Assembly: GCA_943912335.1 (NCBI GenBank)
Contig: CALTUD010000039.1
Span: forward strand, 1-27,751
Source: an uncultured Acetobacteraceae bacterium
Lineage (GTDB): Bacteria; Pseudomonadota; Alphaproteobacteria; Acetobacterales; Acetobacteraceae
Direction: 5' to 3'
DNA: 27,751 nt
Part shown: positions 6,581-12,835 of the stretch, piece by piece
Position numbering within the stretch: position 1 is the first letter of the stretch
How the letters are laid out: each line of letters starts with the position of its first letter
Notes under the pieces: model-generated
Seen by the model: only the letters and a program-made list of their open reading frames with translations
Databases searched by the model: none
What the model was told of the DNA's origin: nothing
Position numbers and translations under genes: made by a program

Positions 6581-6897
6581 GGCTCTTCTCCTTCGGGCGA
6601 GTCCGCATGATGCGGCTCGATCATGTGGTCGATCATGTTGGACAGCATGGTGCGGACATGCCCGTCGGCGATCTCGTAGAAGACCTGCTTGCCGGACCGC
6701 ATCGCCCGCAGAAGCCGCGCGCCGCGCAGCAGGCGAAGATGATGCGACACCAGCGACTGGCCGAGTCCCGCCGCCTCGGCGAGATCGCCGACGCCGCGCG
6801 GACCGTCCAGACAGGCGATCACGAGAAACAGGCGGTTCGGCTCGCCGAGCAGGCCGAAGATTTCTGCCAGACGATGGCTCTGATCCGTGTCGAGCAT
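6577..6897 (-). CDS. ArsR/SmtB-family metal-sensing repressor
   Basis: A 106-residue winged-helix repressor of the ArsR/SmtB family. LAEIFGLLGEPNRLFLVIACL (about residues 11-31) is the family start, GLGQSLVSHHLRLLRGARLL (about 45-64) is the recognition helix region, and SGKQVFYEIAD is the wing. A C-terminal HMIEPHH segment in the last helix could provide an alpha5-type Zn site as in SmtB. The ATG at 6897 is chosen because a palindrome and a promoter lie just upstream; the frame continues to an ATG at 6924 and a TTG at 6951, either of which is possible. Its stop overlaps the metallothionein GTG (GTGA), so the two are probably translated together, as a self-limiting detoxification switch. Confidence 0.9.
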   Translation of the reverse strand: MLDTDQSHRLAEIFGLLGEPNRLFLVIACLDGPRGVGDLAEAAGLGQSLVSHHLRLLRGARLLRAMRSGKQVFYEIADGHVRTMLSNMIDHMIEPHHADSPEGEEP

Positions 6898-6904
6898 GGC
6901 TCCA

Positions 6905-6918
6905 ACATATCGATATGT
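6905..6918 (-). promoter_or_regulatory. Palindromic operator of the ArsR-metallothionein operon
   Basis: ACATATCGATATGT is a perfect 14-bp palindrome, and a second inverted repeat ATATG-TGTT-CATAT (6913-6926) overlaps it. ArsR/SmtB proteins bind AT-rich inverted repeats of this kind near the transcription start of their own operon. It lies 8 bp before the ATG at 6897 and just downstream of the candidate promoter. Confidence 0.65.
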
Positions 6919-6921
6919 GTT

Positions 6922-6951
6922 CATATATTCTCGACGCTCCGGCGCGGGCAA
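6922..6951 (-). promoter_or_regulatory. Candidate promoter of the ArsR-metallothionein operon
   Basis: On the minus strand TTGCCC (6951-6946) and TATATG (6927-6922) are 18 bases apart. Transcription would begin near 6915, inside the palindrome, so a bound repressor would cover the start point. If the ATG at 6924 is the true start, this promoter cannot be right. Confidence 0.4.
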
Positions 6952-6990
6952 GCGTTTTCCACTGGCCCGCGTCGTTTTCCAGCCGGGTGA

Positions 6991-8658
6991 TCAGGCCAGC
7001 AGCGCCTCGGCGCGACGCACGACGGCTTCCAGCGCGCCCGGCTCGAACGGCGACACCAGACCGGCGGAGCGCACGAGTTCGGTGAACGGCGCCGAACCGC
7101 CGAGTGCGGCCAGATCGACGTAGCGGCGCATCGCGTCCGCCCGATCGGTCTCGCCGGCGATCCAGAACTGCATCGCGCAGCACTGCGCCAGGGCGTAGTC
7201 GATATAATAGAAGGGCAGGCGGTAGATATGCAGTTGCGACTGCCAGCGCCCGCCGCCGGCCGGATGCGCCAGATCGCCGTAATCGCGCCAGGGCAGGTAG
7301 ATCGCCTCCAGACGTTTCCAGGTGGCGTTGCGCTCGGCCGGGCTCATCTCCGGATGGGCGTAGATCTCGTGCTGGAAATGATCGACGCAGACGCCGTAGG
7401 GGAAGAAGGCGAGCGAGCCGATCATGTGCATGCGCCGGAAGCGGTCGGCCGCATCCGCGCCCACCATCAGATCCATCTGCGGATAGGACAGGAACTCGAG
7501 CGCCATGGAGTTGATCTCGGCCGCTTCCATGGTCGGCCACAGCACGTCCACGCCCGGCAGGTCGCGGCTCATCCAGTTCTGGAACGCGTGCCCCATCTCA
7601 TGGGTGAACACGTTGATGTCGCCATGCGTGCCGTTAAAGTTCGCGAAGATGAAAGGCATGCCCGCGGTGGGGAAGGAGGTGCAGAACCCGCCGCTCGCCT
7701 TGCCCTCGCGATTGCGCAGATCCATGAACCCGCCCTCGCGCATGGCGCGGTAGAAGCTGCCCATCTGCGGGTCCATGCGGTCGAACATGGTCTGCGCCTG
7801 TTCCACCAGAACGTCGTGGTCGCCGATCGGCTTCGGATTGCCGGCCGGGTCGATCAGGTTCTCGTCCCAGGAATGGAGCCTGTCCCAGCCCTGCGTGGCG
7901 CGTCGCTTCTCCAGCAGACGCCCCACCAGCGGCACCACATGGCGCACCACCTCCTCGCGGAAGCGGGCCACGTCCTCCGGGCCGTAATCGACGCGGCGCA
8001 TCTTCTTGTAGGCGAGCGGGGTGTAGCTCTTGTAGCCGAGCTTCAGCGCCATGCCGTGACGCAGCTTCACCAGCCGGTCGTAGAGCGAGTCCAGCTCCTC
8101 CGCATGGGACGCGAAGAAGCCCCATTGCGCCTGCGCCGCCTCGTGACGCAGATCGCGATCCAGCGATTCCCCGAACGGCGCCAGACCCGACAGATTGGTG
8201 GTGGTGCCTGCCACCGTCACGCGCGCCGAAGCGAGCAGCTCGGTGTAGCGCGCGCAGAGCTTCGCTTCCTCTTCCAGATCGGCCTCGATCGCCGGGTCGA
8301 AGGTGGCGATGTCGCCCTCCCAGAGACGCAGCACATGCGCGCCGACGATGGCCTCCACCGCCGCGCGGTCCGGCCAGCCCAGCAGGCGACGGCGCATCGC
8401 CGTTTCGAACCGCGACACCAGAGGCGAGAGCGCGTCGGCGTAATCCCGGTCCGCCTTCGCCTTCTCGCTGGTGGTGTCGCGAGAGAAGGCGAGATGCACC
8501 AGCGCCGACCAGCTCTCGTAGCGCCGCCGCTCCTCATCCCAGTCGCGCAGCGCCTGCGCGAGATCGTTCTGGTCCAGGAGGGCGTCGAGCGCGCGATAGC
8601 GGGCCTCGATTCCCTCCCGGGTCGGGGTCTCGGCATGGATCTCGGAGAAGCGCGGCAT
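6991..8658 (-). CDS. pepF: M3-family oligoendopeptidase F-like zinc metallopeptidase
   Basis: A 555-residue cytoplasmic zinc peptidase that cleaves short peptides. The catalytic motif HEMGH (residues 353-357) provides two His ligands and the general-base Glu; a downstream Glu in the EAAEINSMALEFL segment (378-390) is the third ligand. The N-terminus MPRFSEIHAETPT matches the start of the pepF/M3 group, so the ATG at 8658 is chosen over in-frame ATGs at 8667 and 8676. There is no signal peptide. The gene lies 64 bp downstream of the rlmM-like gene on the same strand, so it may be the last gene of that transcript. Exact substrates are unknown. Confidence 0.92.
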   Translation of the reverse strand: MPRFSEIHAETPTREGIEARYRALDALLDQNDLAQALRDWDEERRRYESWSALVHLAFSRDTTSEKAKADRDYADALSPLVSRFETAMRRRLLGWPDRAAVEAIVGAHVLRLWEGDIATFDPAIEADLEEEAKLCARYTELLASARVTVAGTTTNLSGLAPFGESLDRDLRHEAAQAQWGFFASHAEELDSLYDRLVKLRHGMALKLGYKSYTPLAYKKMRRVDYGPEDVARFREEVVRHVVPLVGRLLEKRRATQGWDRLHSWDENLIDPAGNPKPIGDHDVLVEQAQTMFDRMDPQMGSFYRAMREGGFMDLRNREGKASGGFCTSFPTAGMPFIFANFNGTHGDINVFTHEMGHAFQNWMSRDLPGVDVLWPTMEAAEINSMALEFLSYPQMDLMVGADAADRFRRMHMIGSLAFFPYGVCVDHFQHEIYAHPEMSPAERNATWKRLEAIYLPWRDYGDLAHPAGGGRWQSQLHIYRLPFYYIDYALAQCCAMQFWIAGETDRADAMRRYVDLAALGGSAPFTELVRSAGLVSPFEPGALEAVVRRAEALLA

Positions 8659-8722
8659 ATGGGTCATAAGACGCATGTGACCATGCCGGGCGCCGGATTG
8701 AACAGGGGCAGGGGGCCCGGTT

Positions 8723-9652
8723 TTAGCCCTCGGCGTTCCAGAAGAAGGTGAGCTCGTGCTTGTTGTGCGACAGGTGCAGCAGCCGGCCGCCGGGGATCGC
8801 CGCGAAGGCATCGGCGGCGTCGTGGTCGGTCGGGTCCTGGAACTTCACGGTCCAGACAATGCGTCGCGCCCGGCCGGAGTCGATCCAGCGCCGCACCAGC
8901 CCGAGCAGACGCGCCGGATAGGCGATGATGTCGCTGAACACCCAGTCGAGCGGTGGTCCGTCCGGCGGCGCCAGCATCTCCGGTGCCAGGCCAAAGGCGC
9001 TTTCCTGCCGGAAGGCGACGCCCGGCATCGCCAGGACACGCGGATCGAGCGGCGCGCGATCCACCGCCATCACCGAGGCGCCGAGCTGCGCGATCGCCCA
9101 GCTCCAGCCGCCCGGCGTGGCACCCAGGTCGGCGCAGCGATCGCCCGGCTGCGGCCAGATGCCGGCGCGGGCGCAGGCTTCCCAGAGCTTGAGATAGGCG
9201 CGCGACGGCGGCCCTTCGCGATCCTCCACGAACCGGGCCTGCCCGTCCGGAAACGGGCTGGTCTTGCGCGTGCTGAGCAGCAGCGTGTCAGGCGCCAGCA
9301 GCGTCCAGGCGCCGAGCGGCGCGGTCGGGGCCGCCTGCGGAAAACGGAGGGCGGCGCCCTTCACCGGCGGAAGCCGCTCCACGATCAGCTTCGAGCGGCC
9401 GGTCCATTCCACCGCGTAGTTCGACCAGTTGCGCTGCCGGTCGCGCAGAGCCCGGGCCGCATCGGCGATCGAGCCGATCGGAACGGTTTCCGGCGCAAGC
9501 CAGCCATCCAGCGACCAGAACGCATCGACGGGCGGCGCGGACGACAGGGCCAGCCGACCGTGCCAGCGCTCCACGGGCGCGCCGCGACGGGCGAGTTCCT
9601 CGGCCAGAACCGCCTTGTTGCCCTCGCTAGCGAGATAGGCGCTTCGGATCAT
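8723..9652 (-). CDS. rlmM: RlmM-like 23S rRNA ribose 2'-O-methyltransferase
   Basis: A 309-residue FtsJ-type SAM-dependent methyltransferase. The SAM loop is DLGATPGGW (residues 175-183), and the K-D-K-E tetrad of rRNA 2'-O-methyltransferases is complete: K155 in SRAYLKLWEA, D241 in FSDIIAYP, K270 in WTVKFQDP and E300 in NKHELTFFW. The N-terminal extension of about 145 residues fits RlmM, which methylates C2498 of 23S rRNA, better than the shorter RlmE. The ATG overlaps the stop of the DUF423 gene (ATGA at 9652-9649). In E. coli rlmM also follows a DUF423 gene (ygdD), so the neighbourhood supports the call. The exact target nucleotide is inferred. Confidence 0.87.
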   Translation of the reverse strand: MIRSAYLASEGNKAVLAEELARRGAPVERWHGRLALSSAPPVDAFWSLDGWLAPETVPIGSIADAARALRDRQRNWSNYAVEWTGRSKLIVERLPPVKGAALRFPQAAPTAPLGAWTLLAPDTLLLSTRKTSPFPDGQARFVEDREGPPSRAYLKLWEACARAGIWPQPGDRCADLGATPGGWSWAIAQLGASVMAVDRAPLDPRVLAMPGVAFRQESAFGLAPEMLAPPDGPPLDWVFSDIIAYPARLLGLVRRWIDSGRARRIVWTVKFQDPTDHDAADAFAAIPGGRLLHLSHNKHELTFFWNAEG

Positions 9653-10062
9653 CGGCGCACGCAGCCCAGAAACAGGAGAAACCATCCCAGCATCAGCACC
9701 GATCCGCCGAAAGGTGCCAGATGGGCGAGCGTCGCCGAGCCCCAGAAGCCGAGCGCGGACAAACCGGCACAGAAGCAGCAGAGACCGAGCACGAAGCACC
9801 ACCCGGCCAGACGCAGCAGCAGGAGGCCGCGCCCCGCACGCCGCTCGATCAACAGACCCGTCGCCAGCAGCGCCGCCATGTGCCAGCTCTGCATCTCGAC
9901 CTGCGTGTGCAGAAATGCCCGGCCGCCCGGCGCGAACGCCGTGTCCGGCAGATGCGCGGCCAGTGCCCCCAGCAGCACGGTGAGCAGCCCGAACAGCGCG
10001 CCGGCACACAGGAACAACCGCGATTCGCGCGAAGCCGGCGGCGAGGGGGCGGGGGTGTGCAT
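9649..10062 (-). CDS. DUF423 small integral membrane protein (YgdD-like)
   Basis: A 137-residue membrane protein with about four hydrophobic helices (roughly residues 16-38, 57-74, 80-103 and 112-135) and the DUF423 pattern: GALFGLLTVLLGALAAH, then a QYH-like FLHTQVEMQSWHMAALL segment, and a final SVLMLGWFLLFLG helix. Function is unknown in this family. The ATG at 10062 begins a frame that is also open upstream, but there it translates into non-membrane, shadow-like sequence. The stop overlaps the rlmM-like start, so the two are coupled. It is divergent from pip with 93 bp between. Confidence 0.85.
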   Translation of the reverse strand: MHTPAPSPPASRESRLFLCAGALFGLLTVLLGALAAHLPDTAFAPGGRAFLHTQVEMQSWHMAALLATGLLIERRAGRGLLLLRLAGWCFVLGLCCFCAGLSALGFWGSATLAHLAPFGGSVLMLGWFLLFLGCVRR

Positions 10063-10143
10063 CGGTGTCGATGTAGCCCGAACCGTCCCTCGCGCGAAGC
10101 CGGGCGCGCGTCCGCGCGGGCTGGCGGCACGTCCCTCTGCTTG

Positions 10144-10149
10144 TATAGT
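10144..10149 (+). promoter_or_regulatory. Candidate -10 element of pip (possible leaderless start)
   Basis: TATAGT at 10144-10149 is a good -10 match; CTGGCG (10121-10126), 17 bases upstream, is a weak -35. Transcription would begin about 10156, at the A of the pip ATG, and no ribosome site lies in the intervening bases. Confidence 0.35.
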
Positions 10150-10155
10150 GCCGCC

Positions 10156-11136
10156 ATGCCACGCGGCGACCTGTTTCCCGAGATCGAGCCTTACGCCGCC
10201 GGCTTTCTGCCTCTCGAGGATGGGAGGCCGACCGCCCCGTCGGAACCGCGATTCGAGCCGCATCTGATGTACTGGGAGCAGGTCGGCAATCCGCGCGGCC
10301 AGCCGATCCTGTTTCTCCATGGCGGCCCCGGCGCCGGGGCCGGGACCGTGCATCGGCGTTTCTTCGATCCGGCGCATTGGCGTGTGGTGATCTACGATCA
10401 GCGCGGCTCGGGCCGCTCGCGGCCGCAGGCCAGCCTGCGCGACAACGACACCCATCGCCTGATCGACGATATCGAGGCCCTGCGCCGTTTCCACGGCATC
10501 GAAAGCTGGACGCTGTTCGGCGGTTCCTGGGGCTCCACGCTGGCGCTCTGCTACGCGCAGACCCATCCCGATCGCGTCGCCGGGCTCGTTCTGCGCGGTG
10601 TGTTTCTGGGGCGGGACCAGGAGCTGGACTGGTTTCTCTACGGGCTGCGGACCGTGTTCCCCGACGCGCATGCGGCCTTCGCCAGCCATGTGCCGCCGGA
10701 AGAGCGCGGCGATCTGCTTTCGGCCTATGAGAAGCGCCTGCTCGACCCCGATCCCGCGATCCATCTGCCGGCGTCGCGGGCCTGGTCGTTCTACGAAGGC
10801 ACCTGCTCGACCCTGCTGCCGGTGGAAGCGCAGGTGTCGAGCTTCGCGCGCGATCGTGCCGCACTGGGGCTGGCTCGGATCGAGATGCATTATTTCCGCA
10901 ACCGGCTCTTTCTGCCGCCGGAAGGTCTGCTTGGCCGGATGCACGCGATCACGCATCTGCCGGCCGAGATCGTCCAGGGCCGCTACGACATGGTGTGTCC
11001 GACGGTCAGCGCATTCGATCTGGCGGCGCAATGGCCCGGCGCGCGGCTCACGGTCGTGCCGGATGCCGGACATTCCGCGCTCGAACCCGGCACAAGACGC
11101 GCTTTGATCGACGCGGTAGACCGCATGCGCGCCTGA
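10156..11136 (+). CDS. pip: Proline iminopeptidase (alpha/beta hydrolase)
   Basis: A 326-residue cytoplasmic serine peptidase (family S33) that removes N-terminal proline from peptides. The oxyanion-hole segment HGGPGAG is at 55-61, the nucleophile is S124 in GGSWGS, and the remaining catalytic residues are D278 (GRYDMVCP) and H306 (PDAGHSALE). The FYEGTCSTL motif of the cap domain is also present. N-terminal PEIEPYAAGFLPLEDG is the usual start of the family, so the ATG at 10156 is firm although no Shine-Dalgarno sequence precedes it; see the TATAGT element just upstream. The length matches typical Pip (about 315-325). Confidence 0.95.
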   Translation: MPRGDLFPEIEPYAAGFLPLEDGRPTAPSEPRFEPHLMYWEQVGNPRGQPILFLHGGPGAGAGTVHRRFFDPAHWRVVIYDQRGSGRSRPQASLRDNDTHRLIDDIEALRRFHGIESWTLFGGSWGSTLALCYAQTHPDRVAGLVLRGVFLGRDQELDWFLYGLRTVFPDAHAAFASHVPPEERGDLLSAYEKRLLDPDPAIHLPASRAWSFYEGTCSTLLPVEAQVSSFARDRAALGLARIEMHYFRNRLFLPPEGLLGRMHAITHLPAEIVQGRYDMVCPTVSAFDLAAQWPGARLTVVPDAGHSALEPGTRRALIDAVDRMRA

Positions 11137-11155
11137 CAGGGTTGCAATAATATCC

Positions 11156-11170
11156 GAACGGCTGCCGAAC
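11156..11170 (-). promoter_or_regulatory. GTTC-N7-GTTC motif, LexA-box-like
   Basis: The plus strand reads GAAC (11156-11159), seven bases, GAAC (11167-11170), the reverse complement of the alphaproteobacterial SOS-box core. It lies 92 bp before the DUF4142 start. A GAAC-N7-GTTC inverted repeat follows at 11200-11214. Confidence 0.35.
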
Positions 11171-11199
11171 GATTGTCATGATCCGGCGTTACACGGCCC

Positions 11200-11214
11200 G
11201 AACCCGGGGAGTTC
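11200..11214. repeat. GAAC-N7-GTTC inverted repeat upstream of the DUF4142 gene
   Basis: GAAC (11200-11203) and GTTC (11211-11214) are mirror-complementary around CCGGGGA, and the flanks CCC and CGGG extend the symmetry imperfectly. It could be an operator or a small hairpin 48 bp before the start codon. Confidence 0.3.
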
Positions 11215-11261
11215 TCGGGACGGAACAACTTCCGCCCTGTCCCCGTCGCCAAGGATTCTCC

Positions 11262-11849
11262 ATGAACCGTTACGCTCGCTGGGCTTTCGCCCTCGCCGTC
11301 CTGCCCGTCGCCGCGTGCGCCGACAACACCCCGGCCACCCCGCCGGCTCCGCCCGCGCCGCCGCCGTTGGCCGCCGCCGATGCGAGCTTCATCACCTCCG
11401 CCGCGCAGGGCGGCATGACCGAGATCCAGGAAGCGCAGCTCGCCCTCAGCATGGCGCGTAACCCGAAGATCAAGGCCTACGCGAACAAGATGGTGGCCGA
11501 CCACACCACCGCCGACGATCAGCTGAAGCAGATCGCAACCGCGAAGAACGTGACCCTCCCGGCCGACATCAGCGACGTGCAGATGAAGCAGGAGAACGAT
11601 CTGAAGGCGCTGAAGGGCCGGATGTTCGATCGCCAGTACGTCGCCGCCCAGATCGCCGACCATCAGGAGATGGTGACCCTGTTCCAGAACGAGGCCACCA
11701 ACGGCACCGATCCGGACCTGAAGAAGTTCGCCGCCGACACGCTGCCGACCGTGCAGCAGCACCTGGCCGACGCGCAGGCGCTCGTGGCTCATGCGCAGCA
11801 CCGCATGCACCATGCCGCGCGTCATCACGCCGAGCCGAGCAGCAACTAA
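11262..11849 (+). CDS. DUF4142 lipoprotein
   Basis: A 195-residue DUF4142 protein. The N-terminus is a lipoprotein signal with the lipobox VAAC (Cys19), followed by a Pro/Ala-rich linker (20-38) and a helical-bundle domain related to ferritin-like folds: DASFITSAAQGGMTEIQEAQ, then KIKAYANKMVADHTTADDQL and a C-terminal helix rich in His. The family is periplasmic and often stress-linked, with no defined reaction. AAGGA about seven bases before the ATG is the likely ribosome site. The gene is followed by a strong intrinsic terminator (11887-11917), so it is probably transcribed alone. The His-rich tail (HAQHRMHHAARHH) could bind metal, which is inference. Confidence 0.9.
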   Translation: MNRYARWAFALAVLPVAACADNTPATPPAPPAPPPLAAADASFITSAAQGGMTEIQEAQLALSMARNPKIKAYANKMVADHTTADDQLKQIATAKNVTLPADISDVQMKQENDLKALKGRMFDRQYVAAQIADHQEMVTLFQNEATNGTDPDLKKFAADTLPTVQQHLADAQALVAHAQHRMHHAARHHAEPSSN

Positions 11850-11886
11850 GCGGCTTCACCTGTCCTCGTGACGGGTGGATGATCGG

Positions 11887-11920
11887 CGCCGTCCCCGTTC
11901 GCGCGGGGGCGGCGTTTCCG
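11887..11920 (+). terminator. Intrinsic terminator after the DUF4142 gene
   Basis: CGCCGTCCCCG (11887-11897) pairs with CGGGGGCGGCG (11904-11914), 11 base pairs including one G-U, over a six-base loop, followed by TTTCCGTTT. It separates the DUF4142 gene from the haem monooxygenase gene. Confidence 0.65.
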
Positions 11921-11943
11921 TTTCCGGGCCCTGGAGCATCTGC

Positions 11944-12264
11944 ATGTATATCGCCATGAACCGGTTCCGTGTCCTGCCGGATGCGACGGAGGAGTTCGAA
12001 CGCATGTGGCTCGATCGCGAAGTGTTCCTGCGCGGCGTGCCCGGCTTCGAGGTGTTTCATCTCCTGCGCGGCCCGGTGGCGGAGGACCACGTGCTGTATT
12101 CCTCGCACACGGTCTGGAGCACCAGGGCCGATTTCGAGGGCTGGACCCGCTCGGAACAGTTTCGCGCCGCCCACAGCCGCGCCGGCAACCCGGAGCGTCG
12201 CTCGCTCTATCTCGGCGGGCCGCAGTTCGAGGGCTTCGAGGTCCTGCAGACGATCGAGAACTGA
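11944..12264 (+). CDS. IsdG/HmuQ-like haem-degrading monooxygenase (ABM fold)
   Basis: A 106-residue protein with the dimeric alpha/beta-barrel fold of antibiotic-biosynthesis monooxygenases. The Asn-Trp-His triad of the IsdG-type haem oxygenases is present at the expected spacing: N6 (YIAMNRF), W67 (FEGWTRS) and H77 (FRAAHSRA). The sequence closely resembles the rhizobial HmuQ/HmuD group (FHLLRGP, YSSHTVW, FEGFEVLQ). The likely role is cytoplasmic opening of haem to release iron. The ATG at 11944 is followed by a second at 11956; the first is needed for N6. It ends three bases before the adenosyltransferase GTG, so the two form an operon. An alternative role as a general ABM-fold protein is possible but less likely. 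Confidence 0.85.
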   Translation: MYIAMNRFRVLPDATEEFERMWLDREVFLRGVPGFEVFHLLRGPVAEDHVLYSSHTVWSTRADFEGWTRSEQFRAAHSRAGNPERRSLYLGGPQFEGFEVLQTIEN

Positions 12265-12267
12265 GCC

Positions 12268-12825
12268 GTGCCGATCCGTATCGACCAGGTGGTCACGCGC
12301 GGCGGCGATTCCGGCCAGACCAGCCTCGGCAACGGCACCCGGACCGCCAAGGACGCCGCGCGCGTGGAAGCCTATGGCACGGTGGACGAGGCCAATTCCG
12401 CGCTCGGCATGCTGCGCGCCCATCTTGGGGACCGCCCCGAGCTGGAAGCCGCTTTGCGGCGCATCCAGAACGGGCTGTTCGACCTTGGCGGCGATCTCTG
12501 CATTCCCGGCACCGATGGCCGGTTTCGCCTGGGCGGCGACCTGCTCGCCTTTCTCGATGCCGAGATCGCCCGCATGGCGCAGACGCAGGCTCCGCTGGAC
12601 AGCTTCGTGCTTCCGGGCGGCAGCCTCGCCGCGGCTCACGCGCATCTCGTCCGTGCGATCGTCCGCCGGGCCGAGCGGCGGGTGGTGACGCTTGCGGCGG
12701 TCGAAACGATCAATCCGCTGGTGGTGCAGACCCTGAACCGTTTGTCGGATTACGGCTTCGTTCTGGCCCGCCATCTGAACGAGGACGGGCGGACCGACCT
12801 GCTCTGGGAACGCGCGGCGCGATAG
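12268..12825 (+). CDS. pduO: PduO-type ATP:cob(I)alamin adenosyltransferase
   Basis: A 185-residue enzyme that transfers the adenosyl group of ATP to cob(I)alamin to make adenosylcobalamin. Family motifs are in order: TRGGDSGQTSLGNGTR (10-25, ATP loop), VEAYGTVDEANSALGML (33-49), RRAERRVVTL (about 133-142) and LNRLSDYGFVLAR (about 153-165). The start is GTG at 12268, three bases after the haem monooxygenase stop. The next gene, cobA on the opposite strand, also acts in cobalamin synthesis; the stops are only 10 bp apart. The length matches the PduO/EutT-like family. Confidence 0.95.
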   Translation: MPIRIDQVVTRGGDSGQTSLGNGTRTAKDAARVEAYGTVDEANSALGMLRAHLGDRPELEAALRRIQNGLFDLGGDLCIPGTDGRFRLGGDLLAFLDAEIARMAQTQAPLDSFVLPGGSLAAAHAHLVRAIVRRAERRVVTLAAVETINPLVVQTLNRLSDYGFVLARHLNEDGRTDLLWERAAR

Positions 12826-12835
12826 GCGGCGGGAC

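Noticed and set aside
5937..6608. Upstream extension of the double-diiron frame by 224 codons
   Set aside because: The extension is Arg/Pro-rich, overlaps the metallothionein gene and lacks domain features; a good ribosome site precedes the ATG at 5936.
6580..7540. Long minus-strand frame continuing upstream of the metallothionein
   Set aside because: Only the last 56 codons resemble a protein; the rest is antisense-frame material over the ArsR and peptidase genes.
9653..11073. Extension of the DUF423 frame to 11073 on the minus strand
   Set aside because: Beyond 10062 it overlaps pip in antisense and is not membrane-like; pip has its full catalytic set.
11222..11247. GGAAC-N17-CGTC before the DUF4142 gene, resembling an EcfG-type general stress promoter
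   Set aside because: The -10 has one mismatch, and transcription would start within the ribosome site, leaving no usable leader.
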